Below, one piece after another: positions 40,001 to 54,200 of a stretch of 64,000 nucleotides of DNA. The DNA lies in assembly GCA_035235625.1 (NCBI GenBank), contig CP141140.1:63604581-63668580 (forward strand), in the 5' to 3' direction. The notes under the pieces are model-generated. The model saw only the letters and a list, made by a program, of their open reading frames with translations, was not told the origin of the DNA and made no database searches. Each line of letters starts with the position of its first letter. Within the stretch, counting starts at the first letter, position 1. The position numbers and the translations under genes were made by a program. This stretch comes from Saururus chinensis. Lineage: Eukaryota > Streptophyta > Magnoliopsida > Piperales > Saururaceae.

Positions 40001-43000
40001 AATAGGGCCTTCTTATGGAGCCCATACAGCAAGGACAGAGCCAGGGGTGCAGGTGTGAGCCAGGGGTGCAGGTGTGAGCCATGGCTGCCTCAAAGCAGCA
40101 TGTATCTTCCTTGCAAATAATTGGGTTTCTTTTTCCTTTTTTCTTTTGGGGGGTGCTCCAAATCTCGAAGCTCCCTTCAATTGCCGCACACTTTCTCCGT
40201 TACACAGCTAGAAGAAGCCCTATGGTGACAACAATTACATAATCCACAGAAGTTAAAACACAGTCCAGTCGCAGACTGACATGTGGGAGAAGGCACATTA
40301 TAGATGGGACACGTGGGTATTTCCATTTTGGCAAGTAGAGTGATGCCCAGCATCCTGACCCTTACGTCTACCATGGTTGATCTATCTGACACTATGCTAA
40401 GAATGCATTTACAACTTAACTACCAAACAGAAGTTAAAACGCAGCCCAGTCGCAGACAGACATGTGGGAGAGGGCACATTATAGGTGGGACGCATGGGAA
40501 AAAAAATCTTGACTTGTGGATTAATCAGGTGATGAAAAATATATAAGGAGCTGACACAAGGCACAATAAGGTGCTGTGACAGAGAAGCAAAGAATCCACC
40601 AGAAGTGGTCAGATCCCTGCAGGAGAAGGTTGAGCTCTTGTGAGGAATACTATTGGCCCAAAGTTAGAAATATGAATCAACCCATAAATTTGTTCAGTAT
40701 TTAAGGGAACAAAATTATATATCTCTATCACAGCCTATCATTGGGAGCATTAGAGAGACAAACCCACTTATTGGCAGAATCAGACCTGCAAAAAAGGTTT
40801 TATAGCTTCCTCTACATGGACATGGGCTTTACAGAGAGAGCTATATATAATTATCCAAAGGTACACTAAAAGTAGCCCACTTTTAGTTTCCAAATTATAT
40901 CATAGTATTTATCCATACTGGGTAAATAAATTAACATAGTCTTGATGTCTATATGTTAAAAGTATCGATGTCTTCCATACTGTACTAAACATAAAGTTTA
41001 TGCCTGTTTGTTCATCAGGGTGTACAGTGGATATTCAATATAGTATGAAATTTAAGACGAAGTTAGAAAATCAGCATGTTGACTCCATCATATGTGTTGT
41101 TGGGGAAATTATAATTAGTGCTCCCAACCACTAAGATTGTTTATAAGTAAAATATGTCCATTTATTACATAATCATTTATGAATGAGAACAAAGCGTTGA
41201 ATTTTTGTTCAGATGCATAAAGTGTGCCCCTTCAATCGGAAAAACAGACTACTGAACCTACTGAGTGTCACTACTAATATACTTGCTTTCGAGTAAATGC
41301 AAGCATTACGTGTTTAGCCAATATTTGACAATGATTAATTCTCTATCGTCAAATATATTAGAACTTATTTTTTATTCCAGAAGGTTTGAATTGTTTTGCA
41401 TTGTTATAAATGAGAGGGTTCGGTTTACAAGTGCATTCTTTCAATATTTGTAATAATTTAAACTAACAAAAACAGTTTTATTATATATAGATATATAAAA
41501 AATATACAAATAAAGTTTATATAAAATCTTATAAGTATTAACTATTTTTTCAGTCAGTATACATTAGTGATTTTATTGTACTTACTTTACCAGATATTTA
41601 AAGTGCATAACACTTGACACAAAGATGCAAACATATCAATTACCTGCAGTAATCGACCAATGGCAGCTTGGAACTTCTCAATTGGAAGGTTGACAAGCTG
41701 GGGAAACATTGGTAATACCTAATCATAAAAAGCAATCATTAAACATATGACATAACATATCCATGTTGTGAAGGGAAAGACTGAAGACAATGTAAATGTT
41801 CCTAAATGGAAAAATACTAAAAAAAAAAACCTTCATGACATTTAATTGGTAAATATATACCAAGAGGTCATCGAGGAAAACCTTCAGTGTTATCATAGGC
41901 AATCATGGGAAGTAACGAGACCCTTAGATTGTAGGTATAATAATATTTTAAATACCATAACAGGCATTGCAGTGGCTATACACCCAGTTCCCAGCTTGCT
42001 TTAATTCACCCCCTCCCTCTTGTATGGTATTTTAGCAAATAAAAATGAAAGAAACCACACACACACCCAATAAGAGAAACAAGCTTTAAAATACTTCCAC
42101 CCCATTACGTTAAAACTTAATATTTTTCAGATTACAGGAGAAAACCAAATCCTTTCTGCTAAAATGACATTTTGACTTATTTTTTTCTTTTCTATGTTCA
42201 GCTTGTGTTCATTGTGACCCTAGGCATTAATTACCTGTACCAGACCTCAACCAGTTTTATAACATTGGTTTCAACTTTCTATAAGACTGGTTTAATCAAA
42301 GGAATCAGTATTATGTGCAGCACTGATAAAATTAAACAACAACTGTACCCTAAGAGCTTAAGTTGACAGGGTAAGGACTAAAGGAACGTGTAAACTCAAT
42401 TAGGGCCTGCAAAACTCAAGGAGTACAAAATGCGAATTGCTGCCTCAGCCGGAAAATGATCTAGGATCTCCATCTCAGATACCGTATTCAATAGTTATTC
42501 TACCTAAAGCTTACACTGATGGGTAAGGAACTAACAATGTTATCAACAGAAAATAGATCAGAAAAGCCCTAGAAAAGATGAGAATAAGTAGGAGCATCAG
42601 GAAGCTAAGTACAATGGCTCTGCATTTGAGACAGGAGAGTCGCTTGAAAATAGCAGGGGTGACAAGATTCTCCCAGAGGCAAATTCAATATAGGAGAACA
42701 GAGAAGAAGTGAAATCAACGTTAGAGGGCAGGATAGGCCATTTGCACGAGTGACACGGGAGAAAGGAAAGAGAATCAGCAACATACCCAAGACCTAGGAA
42801 TTGAAAACCAATATTATATTAGTCCGACAAATAACTTTGCCATATTCCATTCCAAAAAATAACATCCAAATTCAGTTCACCGTGCATAGAACAGATATGG
42901 TGGTCAATTCCAACACTAAAAATCGGTGCTTCTAGGCAGAACAAATTTTGTATTCTCATATATAACAGCAAAAGAAAAAATTAGTAAGTCAGCCATGAGG

Positions 43001-46000
43001 TACCTCATCTTTTGAAAGATATGACAGAATTGGAATGAGGATCTCTCCATCCTGCAAGCAATTAGAAAACCCATCAACGTCAGAACTGAGGTCAGTTATT
43101 GAAAAATCAGAAGCAGGGATACAAGCTCTACCTTTTTGGAATCATATAGCCTTTTAACAGTAGATATTAACTCTTGTGACGGAACTATTCCATCGGTTAA
43201 TGTATGCAAAACCTGCTTTCAACAAAGTAAACATTTGAACAGGTTATATTTATTCCCATCTCAAATAAAATGAAGCAAATACAGTCAATCTCTACCAGCA
43301 TCAGAAGATCTTCACTTCCATCAGGTGGGTCAGATATAATGGCTAAAAGTTCAGTTGATGAAGCAACAGTGCGAATTAAAATAGGAATTTGGCGATGAAC
43401 TGCCTGCTAAGTATACACAGTTATTGATGGCTATACTTAAAGGGCAAAAGAGTCAGGGCAACAAAGTCAAATTTTTATAGGAACCTGCTTTACAGGTTGG
43501 GGGATGCGTTTATAGATAACAAATATCTGCCGGAGTAGGGAGTGCTTCTGTAGACCGAAATGCAGAAAAAAATCCCAAATCAGTAATTATAAGTTTGACA
43601 TGTAAAGCAAATAAATCTACTCACCTACAGATAAGGCTACAAATATACCTTTGTGCAGAGTGCAAAATATAGTGACATGAACCGTTGTGGCTCTGAAGTT
43701 GGGTAGGAAGATACAACTTGAGTGGAAGATGACTGCCCTCCACTTGACAGTCTTTCCAAACCAAGCTCCTGATTAAATATAATCAAGCATAGTACCGAAA
43801 CAGAATAAGGAACTACTAATTTCAGCTAGCAAACTAAAAACCGCCAATAGATAGTCTCTAATAGTCAAGGCTTGCAATCTCAGTCTGGGTCTTGATCTCA
43901 GTCAGCCGAAAATAAGAGATTTCAGAGAGATCTCGAAGAGATCGGGCAAATGACCTCAATGATGAGGAAATGTTAATCTCATGCACAAAATTGATGTATA
44001 TATTTACAACTTATAACCACTAATACTACCATAAAAATTCACCAAATGTTCTACTTCGAAGAAAAGAAAAACATGCTTAAATAAAAAGAGATTTAAGATA
44101 GTTTGCAGATAAATAGTAATACAAATAGTTGCAAAACATTCATAATATGACATTTCTTAGGTTACATTATAGCACTAATAAAAGGTAGAGTGACAAGCAG
44201 GTTCAAAAATCTTCATCGCCACGAGGGGCGGAAAATAAGAGGTTTAGGAGAAATCTCAAAGAGATCGGGCAAATGACATCAATAATGAGGAAATTCTAAT
44301 CTCATACACAAAATTGATGTGTATGTATGTTTACAACTTAAAAGCACTAATACTACCGTAAGACTTCACCAAATTGTCCACTTCTAAAAATAACATTCTT
44401 AAATAAAAAGAGACTTAAGATAGTTCGCAGATATAGTAATACAAATAGTTGTCAAGCATTCATAGTATGACATTTCTTGGGTTATGTTACACCAATAAAA
44501 GGCAGAGTGACGAGAAGGTTAAAAATCTTCATCACCACGAGGGATTTGAATGTAAATTGAGTCAAGATACGCACAATATTGTGCTGATGTCATCCTCAGT
44601 TGGTACATTACAAGTAGTCCTGTACATGTCTATCATACTCTCAAGGAGAAACTTGAAGCAGTATTGTTATACATGGATAAGCCACTGCCATAGTTGTCAT
44701 TGGGACTCGCATTGTAGGCAGAAGACATATAGATAGAGAAAGAAATCTGAGGTTTGTAATATTACATTCACCAACATTTTTGCCTTTGGGAACAATCTAC
44801 AATCTAGAATAGACCTCACGCACGGCTTTGTGAAATGCAAACCAGGGAATATATTATATACACAACGGTATAAAGCAGGTTTCTATTAATCTATTTTTTT
44901 AAGAATGCAATCTATCGTGTCCTGATAAGTGGACAAACCAAAATACCCCTACTCAAGAATAGACAAGAATGACTTATTGATCATTTTCCAATACTACCCC
45001 TAGTGTCTTATTTAGAATAGACACCAACTTTTTGATAAAATGTCGCCATCAAACTTCTGCTGGAATTTCTTTCTCATCGCTTCCCCTATTCAACAATTAT
45101 ATTTCTGACACCCACCCCTCCTCACATCCGCGCTGGAACTATATCCACAATGGCGTGGGCCATGGCCAGAGCCATTGCTGGTGGGCATGGTCATGGCTTC
45201 CATGGCAATGAGCCGCAGCAGCCATGACCATGTCTTGCCATGGGTAGCCTTTGCGGCTACCACAGTCATGGCTTCGACCAGCCATAGCCGCCATGGCCAG
45301 CTGCTGAAACTTTGGCCATGGCTGGCCGAAGCAATGGCTAGACCTTCCATGGCCACAGCTCTGGCCAGAGTTGCCATGGCCGGCTGCGGGGTCTCTGGCT
45401 AGATAGCCATGGCCATTGCCACGGCGACTCTAGCTAGATCACCATAGTCAGAGCAATCTAGCCATGGGTGGCCACCTCCACGGCTCTGGCCACCAGAGCA
45501 ATATGATCTCACTCTGACCAGAGTCGTGGCAACTTTGGCCAGAGCAATATGGCCATGGGTGGGCACCTCCGAGGGGGTGGCCATGGCGACTCTGGCCAGG
45601 CCACTGCTTCTTCCATCTTCTTCCTCTTCTTTCACAACAACAAGTGGACTAGGGTTGGAAGTATAACGGGCAAAAACTGGACTAGAGTCGTGGACATCCG
45701 CTGTTCGATGTCCAGGCCATATCCAAGGTGTCCGTGGCCATGTCCAACCGATTATTTTTGTCTGCGAAAACTGGACACAAACCCAAACAAAGGGCCTAGG
45801 ACAGCCGTTTGTCCAATGTCCCACTGTGTTATATGTAACTATATAAGTACATTAAACCCTCACCTCGTCACCCGACATGCCAATCCCAAAGTCAGGCAGT
45901 CAGTTCCTTAAATTTAAATACCTCCAATTCCAGTGGACCAATAGTAGGCCATAACTCTACCCTAATTAATAATTCCTGTCATGAGTTAAAGCTGCCTATT

Positions 46001-49000
46001 GTTAACAAACACACACATGGACAAGGCTTGTCTGCCGACTATTTGGCAGATGGCCAGCACTAGCTAACACCATCGTCGGAGGTGTCGACGCCAGTGCTGC
46101 AGGAGAAATAGAAGAAGATATGGAAATAAATGGGGTAAGAGGGCGAATATAAGGTGAGGAACATGGGGGTGAAGAAAGTAATAAAAAAATTCTAAGAAAA
46201 ATGAAATTGTAGAGGGTAGTGAGACATAGTTTGGGGGGGGGGGGGGGGGGGGGATAGCAGTGTTCTTTTTTTATCTGGGAGAGATTTGCCAAGATCTATC
46301 CGAGAATATAAAATTTAACACAAAGACAACTTTTGCTTAGATCTCACCAAAATCTCAATTAGATTTTGAAATTTACAGAAAAGGAGAGAGAGAGATGCCT
46401 TTTTTTCTCAGGCCCTCACCGATGAATATGAGAGAGAGGGGGAAGAAGAAAAAAGACAAGCAATTCTTGATAGAACTAAGCTGCAGCAATCATCTCAGAA
46501 ACTAGTTTCATTGGCAAAATTGTACATTCTGCAGACATGTATACCAGTTTTACAAAGAAAATATTAAGGTAACAATGTAGCTCCAATAAAGTAGTATTTA
46601 TAAGGAAAATGATATTTATAAAACAAAACCATCCAACCATGAGCTAGCGGATTTTGATTGTACTTAGGAAAAGTGGATTATGCGAGGCAACATTCCCTGT
46701 CCAACAAAAATCCACCATTGCATGGTTGGATAGTTTTGTTGTATCGTTATCAGCTTCCTATTTATAAGAAAAATTGGTAGTAGACCTCCCAGATCTCTGC
46801 TGTGTGGAAATGATGCAGATTGGAATTTTGGAGATTGAAGAAGATGAAAACAGAAATTAAAATTTCACTAGAAATTATTGAAATTGTACGAAAATTACAA
46901 ACTCGATCCCTAATCCATGAGACAACTCTGAATCCACATACCTAGCTACGGTCAAGCTTAAGCTAAGATCTGAATCAGAAACAAAGTTTCAAGTTTAATA
47001 CCAAACAAATGAAATTGAAATTAGAATGCACATCCCCCTTCTATACACCGTCCAGGCAACCCAAGAAATTAACCAACTTAATGAACCCGAAATGAACAAA
47101 TTTTCCAATTTACACTCCCACATAAGTTGCACATTTATATAGCCGCACTAAAGCCAGCATAACTATTTGATGAAATGCCTCTTACAAATGCACTTAAACC
47201 CTCGAAGCTCAAGATGCAAGCCATAGCCCAATAACAAGCCATAATGCTGACCTCAACCACGCATCCTTATTCTGGTACAAGAACTTCATATATTTTCACA
47301 TAGATATTTACAGGTTTCTTTTATTTTTCCTTAATAAAGAAAATTAGCCTATGTTGTAACCCTCAGATGCTTCAAATAATATGTTATTTCAACAAAGGCT
47401 GCATATATGGAAACCAAAAAATTAGATGCCCTTTTCCAATTAATTAATGACAGCACATGGATCTCGGATCCATTAAACTGCATCCATTACCTGCTAGCTA
47501 CAGAAGAACATGATCTAATGTCCCAGATACGAAAACATGTGTACAAAATCCTTCAAGTAATTTGGCATCAAGAGTCCATTCAGTCAAGTAGGTTAAATAC
47601 CTGTCCATTGTCATTGATTGATTTTTCACTATCCATGCCTTCTATATGACCTGAAGTGTTGACTATGGAAAGCAGCCTTTCACTAGCAAAATCTTCTATG
47701 TGTTGATATATACAAGGCATGGGATATAGTTTGTTCGCAACCTGCACGATTATGAAATTGTTAGGTCATAGCAAAGCCAAAAAGAATCATTCAAAACCTC
47801 TACTTAAGAAGCAGGCAAGTGTAGTTTTACCAATCGAATTGCTTTCATCCTCACTTCATCTAAGTGATGAACTGCACTCTGGTAAAATAGTTCACAGCAT
47901 AAGAACATGTGATACAACTCAAGTTAGATAGATATGTCAGAAAAGAAAAATAAAGGTAAAGAGTTTATCACCAAAGGAAAAGACTAAATCATAAGGAAAA
48001 GACACTTTTCAGACAGGATTGTTAGATTACAATAAAATCAAACCTCAGGTTGTGACATACCTGTAATGCAATTTTCAAACAAGTGTCACGAATGGGTGGT
48101 CGGAGCATAATTAGACTCCAAACAGCACTGAGGCCTTGTGTAACACGATCTCCACTAAGTGGCTCCTTAGCTCCTTCTTCGCTGCTTCCAGGGGAGCATA
48201 AGCATTCTAATAATTTAAACACACTCTTTGGTAGATATGGCACTTCACCAAGCAATCTACTGAGAGATTTGTCGGAGGCTGGAAAAGAATCTCGCAGTGT
48301 TTCAGCCTGTACACATAATCTTGCTAAAGTTATGTCTTTCAACAACCTATTAGCAGATTCATTGTGAAAAATAAAAAAGCACACTGACCACGGCCAAAAG
48401 AAATGCTTCATAACTGGAAGTAGCAGTAGTAGATGAAAAGAAATCATGGTCGTGCTCTGCATCTCTGTATAATCTGTAAAGGACACGCAAGGTCAACTCG
48501 TGCCCCTGGAAATATTCAATGATGATAAAATAACATGAGTAGGTAAACAGACTGAAGCTCTTAGGATTCACATAGTAGCTTGTCAACCAACACAGAACTC
48601 GGTGAAATAGCAATCACCTCATGATTCACATAATCTTCTAATATATGCTTCTGTAATATACTCCATGTGTCTAACTCCAGTGGAGACTGCAAAAAGAGTA
48701 TATGTAGCAGCACAATCATCAGAAATCATAGCTGCATATGCAATAAACTTTTAGTATTTAGGGAAAACTAAAAGAATGCCATTCATAATTATCATGTGGA
48801 TTGTAGGTAGACAGTTCCCATAGCTGAAATCCACCAGAATGAGGAAAAAAGTTATGTCATTTCCTATTTTCACGCAACATGCAACACTGAAGAAAAAAAG
48901 CCAGCACGCTAGTATAAACTATTCAACTATTCATCTTTGTAGCATATAGCAAATTGAATAACGTAAATGTTAATGACAATAAGAGTTTGAATGCATTAAA

Positions 49001-51213
49001 AGCCTCTGCCTAAAGAGAGATCCACTGAACATTTCTGTATGATTATCCACAATAATCGAAGAAAAAGATATAATACAAATAATACTGGTTTGTTGGTTTC
49101 ATTGTAAAGTATGAATTCTACCTCAACTCCTAAACAAGAGAGCAGAGAGAAGCGGATATGACAATAAGAGTTTGAATGCATTAAAAGCCTCTGCCTAAAG
49201 AGAGATCCACTGAACATTTCTGTATGATTATCCACAATAATCGAAGAAAAAGATATAATACAAATAATACTGGTTTGTTGGTTTCATTGTAAAGTATGAA
49301 TTCTACCTCAACTCCTAAACAAGAGAGCAGAGAGAAGCGGATATGTGAACTTCCCGCTGCAGCTATTTGCTTATAAGCTTCGACAATGCGCACGAATGTT
49401 AATTTTTGCAAATTAAGCTTCTCTTCATCAGTCAAACTTATAACTGGCACTGACATCTTGGGAAGTAAAACTTGGTTGGACAAAGGCACAGTGCTGGACT
49501 CTGTAACACTTTCTTTTGGGCTATTCCCTTCAGACCTATCAACAGAAGTCGCAACTTGATCTTGATTTGTTCCTTGTGTGTCAAGAGTGGACGACTGAGA
49601 ACCTTCAATTGTATCTTGGCTTTCATGAATATGAAGTGACGAGTCTAAACCAGGTATTTCACTGTCCAAAGTTTCCCCATCATCAGTGCTTGGCAGATCA
49701 GCTGATTGCCGATCTTCCACATGATATGGAATCGAGGATTCACTAGGTATAGGAATATCAATATCATCAACAACCATTCTTTGCGAGTCAATTTGCCCAT
49801 CAAGCTTCTACAGAGAGAATTAAAAAAGAATATAAAATTTAAAAAATTAGTACAAAGAAATCATAATATCAGCAGGAATATGGTGGGGGGAGAACAAGAC
49901 CCACTAAATTATATTGGGAAGCTGCCGATTGAGGATTTAGTAAAGAGAAAATATCTGCTAGTGATGTGGATGGTAGATCCGCCAAATTGCTATTGCTAAC
50001 AAGGTCATCTTCCCCAGCCTTAGGACAAGTTGGTGGAAGAAAACGCATGTTAGCCATCACCACTTCCGCCAACACATCAGAAGTTAGGCTAGAGATAATT
50101 ATCTCCAGTGATGCAGCAGCTTTTTCACCTTGGGCAACTAATGAACCAAAAAGAGCAACAAGATGCTGCACAGATCCCATATCTCCATCTCTGGTGGAAG
50201 CTATGGGCCTAGATGAGGGACTACTTGAAACTGGCACAACACTTGCCCCAAGCAATTCCCTGGTGGGCTCATGCAGAGGTTCATGTTTCAATCGTTTTTC
50301 AGGTGGGTCATCATCTTGGACTGCATCTACAGTATCTTGAAATGTACTTCTCTTCTTTCCTAGGTCATTTTCATTCTCAGCAGACGTTTGCGCTACAAAA
50401 TTATCATCCTATGACATAACAAACATCAACATCAGATTAAGAACTTCAACGATAAGAACTCACGAAAAGATTTTTAAAAAACACGCAGAACGATGCACCT
50501 TTTCAGGATCTGCCTCAGTTGAATGCTGACAAATGCTTTCAGAAACATGATCAGCTAGCTTATCTGTACGTTTAATCAGCTCCACACTGTTCATTGCCTT
50601 TATGGCATCAACTAAACGATCTCGCCACTACAATAGACATTTATTAGTCAGTTAACCACAAATTGCATAACAAGCATTATATAAAAAACTCTATGAAACA
50701 TGCATACATATTATATGGAAAAAGTTAGTATGAGACCAAGCAACGCGTGCCAGCGTGAGCCCAGGCATATCAATCCGATGGCACAAGGGGGCGGGTGGTA
50801 ATTCAAGCCTGCCTACCCCTACGTTATGTGAAGCCCTGGCTCACGCGCGCACACTAACGAGCTTGAGGCAAGCATGCTCGCGTGAGCAGGGTTTCGTGGG
50901 CCATAGGATTTTGATTCACGGTGCACATAACTTAGGGGGTAGGCAGGCTTGAATTACCACCCACCCCCATGAGCCATCAGATTGAGATGCCAGCATAAGC
51001 CCCCTTCATGGGCATATATATATATATATATATAGGGAAATGATACAGTGAGCTGCTATATCCACGAGTTAGGTGAGCCACTCGATTCATCTGAGGGTTG
51101 ATTGGAGCACCCTAATTCTCTATTTTTGGCCCTCAGATAAGAAGCAGCCAGGATTCGTGCAGCTCACCTGGCTCATGGATATAGGGCTCAGTGTATCACC
51201 TCTCTCTCTATAC

Positions 51214-51258
<45 letters not shown>

Positions 51259-54200
51259 ACAATTTGTATGTGTGCACATGGATGCATTGAGATTGCATCT
51301 CCTAACCTATGACCTTCAGAAACTTGATTACATGAGAAACTTAGCATTTACACTGAACCAGATTGAACTAAAATTTCACCAATTCACTCCATTATCTTTG
51401 CTAGAATCTCTGGTCGTTTAACAGATAGGACCTGCAACCTTCTGCAGGTTACACTGCAATTGGCCACTCCATACATGGCCAGCATAGATGACATCTCTTT
51501 TTAGCACGTTGGAAAATAATCAGTGATTAGATCATAGGTCAAGGGGTTTACGAGCTCCATTGACCATTTTACATAAAAATAAGAAATACATTTCCACATC
51601 TGGTGCACTTCAGTAAAGATTTTTGCACAAAAAGACACATCTAATGAAGAGAAACACATACAGGGATAGCCCCAGGATGCGTGCACTGAAAACATGACAT
51701 GAAGGCATTCTTCAAAGCATTATCTGCACCAGGAACTTGAACACCCTTGATGATAGTTCGTGGTGGATCCAACCCAAGTAAAACAGGTAATACACGTCCA
51801 TAGAAAGCAGGCCTTCTCTTTGCAATAGCTGAAAGACTGGTGAGAAACATCAAAATATGAACAGGAGAATAAACAATAAGAGAAAATAGGAAATTCAGCC
51901 CAGGCAAACGTACAACAATAAAGAGGTGAGCCAGCAACTGAACAATTGAAAACTAACACCCCCATAGGTAGGGTCAACTTGGATGTGACAATGTTAAACA
52001 ACAAACAACCTTATTACCACTTCCGTGTTACCAATTGTTCTAACACTAATCACTGCCTTCATATTACAGTTGACTATAGTTCGCAACACAAATTCTACTC
52101 AGCCACTTGACAAGAAAATGCAGTAAAACTATAGAATATGCTATTCATTTGACAGAAGCCACGTTTTTCCATGACTTCACCCTCATCAACATATCCCTCT
52201 TGCAAGAGAAACAATCTTAGGAGACACTGGTTGCAATAGCAAAAAAATTGACCTGATAAAACAACCCAACAAAAAGTTGACATATGAATATCATTTTAAT
52301 GTATCCAAAAGCATGAAGGCTTAACCAGATACTTCTGCACCCTCAATCACTTTTCCATCTTAGAAACTTGAAGATGCTATGTATGAAATTTGAACATGCA
52401 TTAGCATGGTAAGAAAATAAAACAATTTACTGTGATGATGATCCCTGTTAAATAATAGGAGAAGACTCACCTGGAGTCAGATACCATATGACATAAAGAG
52501 AGACTACAAAGGAGAAGAGGAAGCCATTCGATGCATCTACTCTCACAAATTAAACAGAATATAGGGAACTGAAAATAAACTGAAACTGCCTCGTCAATGA
52601 CCAGATTGTCTAGACCAGGTTAAAGGAAGAGTCTAATTGGCAGCTGAAATGGTTTACGTTAGGCATCCACCATATTACTAATGGTTGATATGTTTCATTA
52701 CATATTCCCTCATTTTTTTGTAAACTATTCCATCAAATTCAAAGTGAGGAGGATGTAATATGCAATCAAAAGAGCATACTGAATAATAAAACAATAAAGT
52801 TTACAGGCAAAAGACACTGTTATTGTGCTGCAAGTTGTGCATGATTCTTGATATTAGAAGGCTAATTGGTGTCTTCCAAAAAAAATTGGAGAAACAAAAA
52901 ATAAAAGTTAGTGATAAATACCACCTGCACCTCCAACCCTGCATATAATACACAATAGGAGACCAGTTTGACATTGGATACCAATTAGTACATCGCGTGT
53001 CAATCAAACTCATGCGCACAGCACGTTCTGCTCTCTTTAAAAAAGAAAGAATCTTAACTGTAAATCACAAGCTGGTCAACTACAAGCAACACAATGCCTT
53101 TGAATCTAACTGATGTATATTAGTATCATACAAAATCCCAACTAGATATTGGCTCATGACAACTAAAGGCTTTCTACATTTTAGTAGCAAGATAAACCTT
53201 ATCAAGCAGGTTTAGCTTTTTTGGGAACAGTGAAAAGCATGAACCGGTGGAGCAGGAATTCCATCCATATCAATTTTCTCCAACGAATTCATTTTTTTCG
53301 TGCATTTCTATATAATATAAACTGAACCCAATTAAAGCTGTTTTTCTTTTGTCCTAAGGAACAAACAAGATGGCCGTTTTATATATTGCAACAAAGAAGA
53401 TGGGACCACTTAGTGGGCATTCAAACCCCCACCAATACCATTTTCCAATTCTTTTTATTGGTGACTGTTTCCCAGGTAATCTACAGACAATTAAACCCGA
53501 TATTTTGTTAAACAAAGAGATCATCTTCATCACATAAACATAATTTTAACCTAACAACTCAATACATGATCTAGAAAATTTCAGAAGACAAATTTTCATT
53601 AGCAACTAAAAATGGCACCAAAACTCAAAAAATCAGTGTCTCTACCGCTTCAACTTTGATAAAGCAAATTACAAGCAATTTAGATCAAACTAAAAATGCT
53701 CACCTATTGATAAGGACAATGATGAGGGAGATACTTAGAGATTTCACAGAAGGTAACCTCAGCTGATCAAGCAAGGACCCAAGGGTCTGGCTCGCTTCAA
53801 CTGCTAACTGGCTCACATTCAGTAATGGATGCCCTCCACGAAGCCATGATACATCAAAGTCTACCAATTCTGGCAATTTCAACATGATACAGCTAATAAG
53901 AAATTTGGTTCTAAAGTATCACAAGAAATTTTCTACATTCTAAACTATCCTAAAGTGCCCATACTTACACAAGAAATTTTCTACACTACCCTCGTACTAA
54001 AAACAGATATGATGCTAACCATCATTCCTTTAAATTGGCAAAAAATTTGATTTGTAATAAGGAAGTTCAGCTACCATCACGAACTTCAAGAGAAGCTGGC
54101 TGAGAAGGCCCATTAGGATCTGGAGTGTAAAGAAGGATTATCATCTCTAGAAATTTGATAGCTAGCGACCTGATTCCATCACTTCCAGACTTGTAAACCA

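Noticed and set aside
45090-45911. Long overlapping frames on both strands, Met-Ala rich
   Set aside because: Open only because the CCATGG-type repeat lacks stops; located inside an intron.
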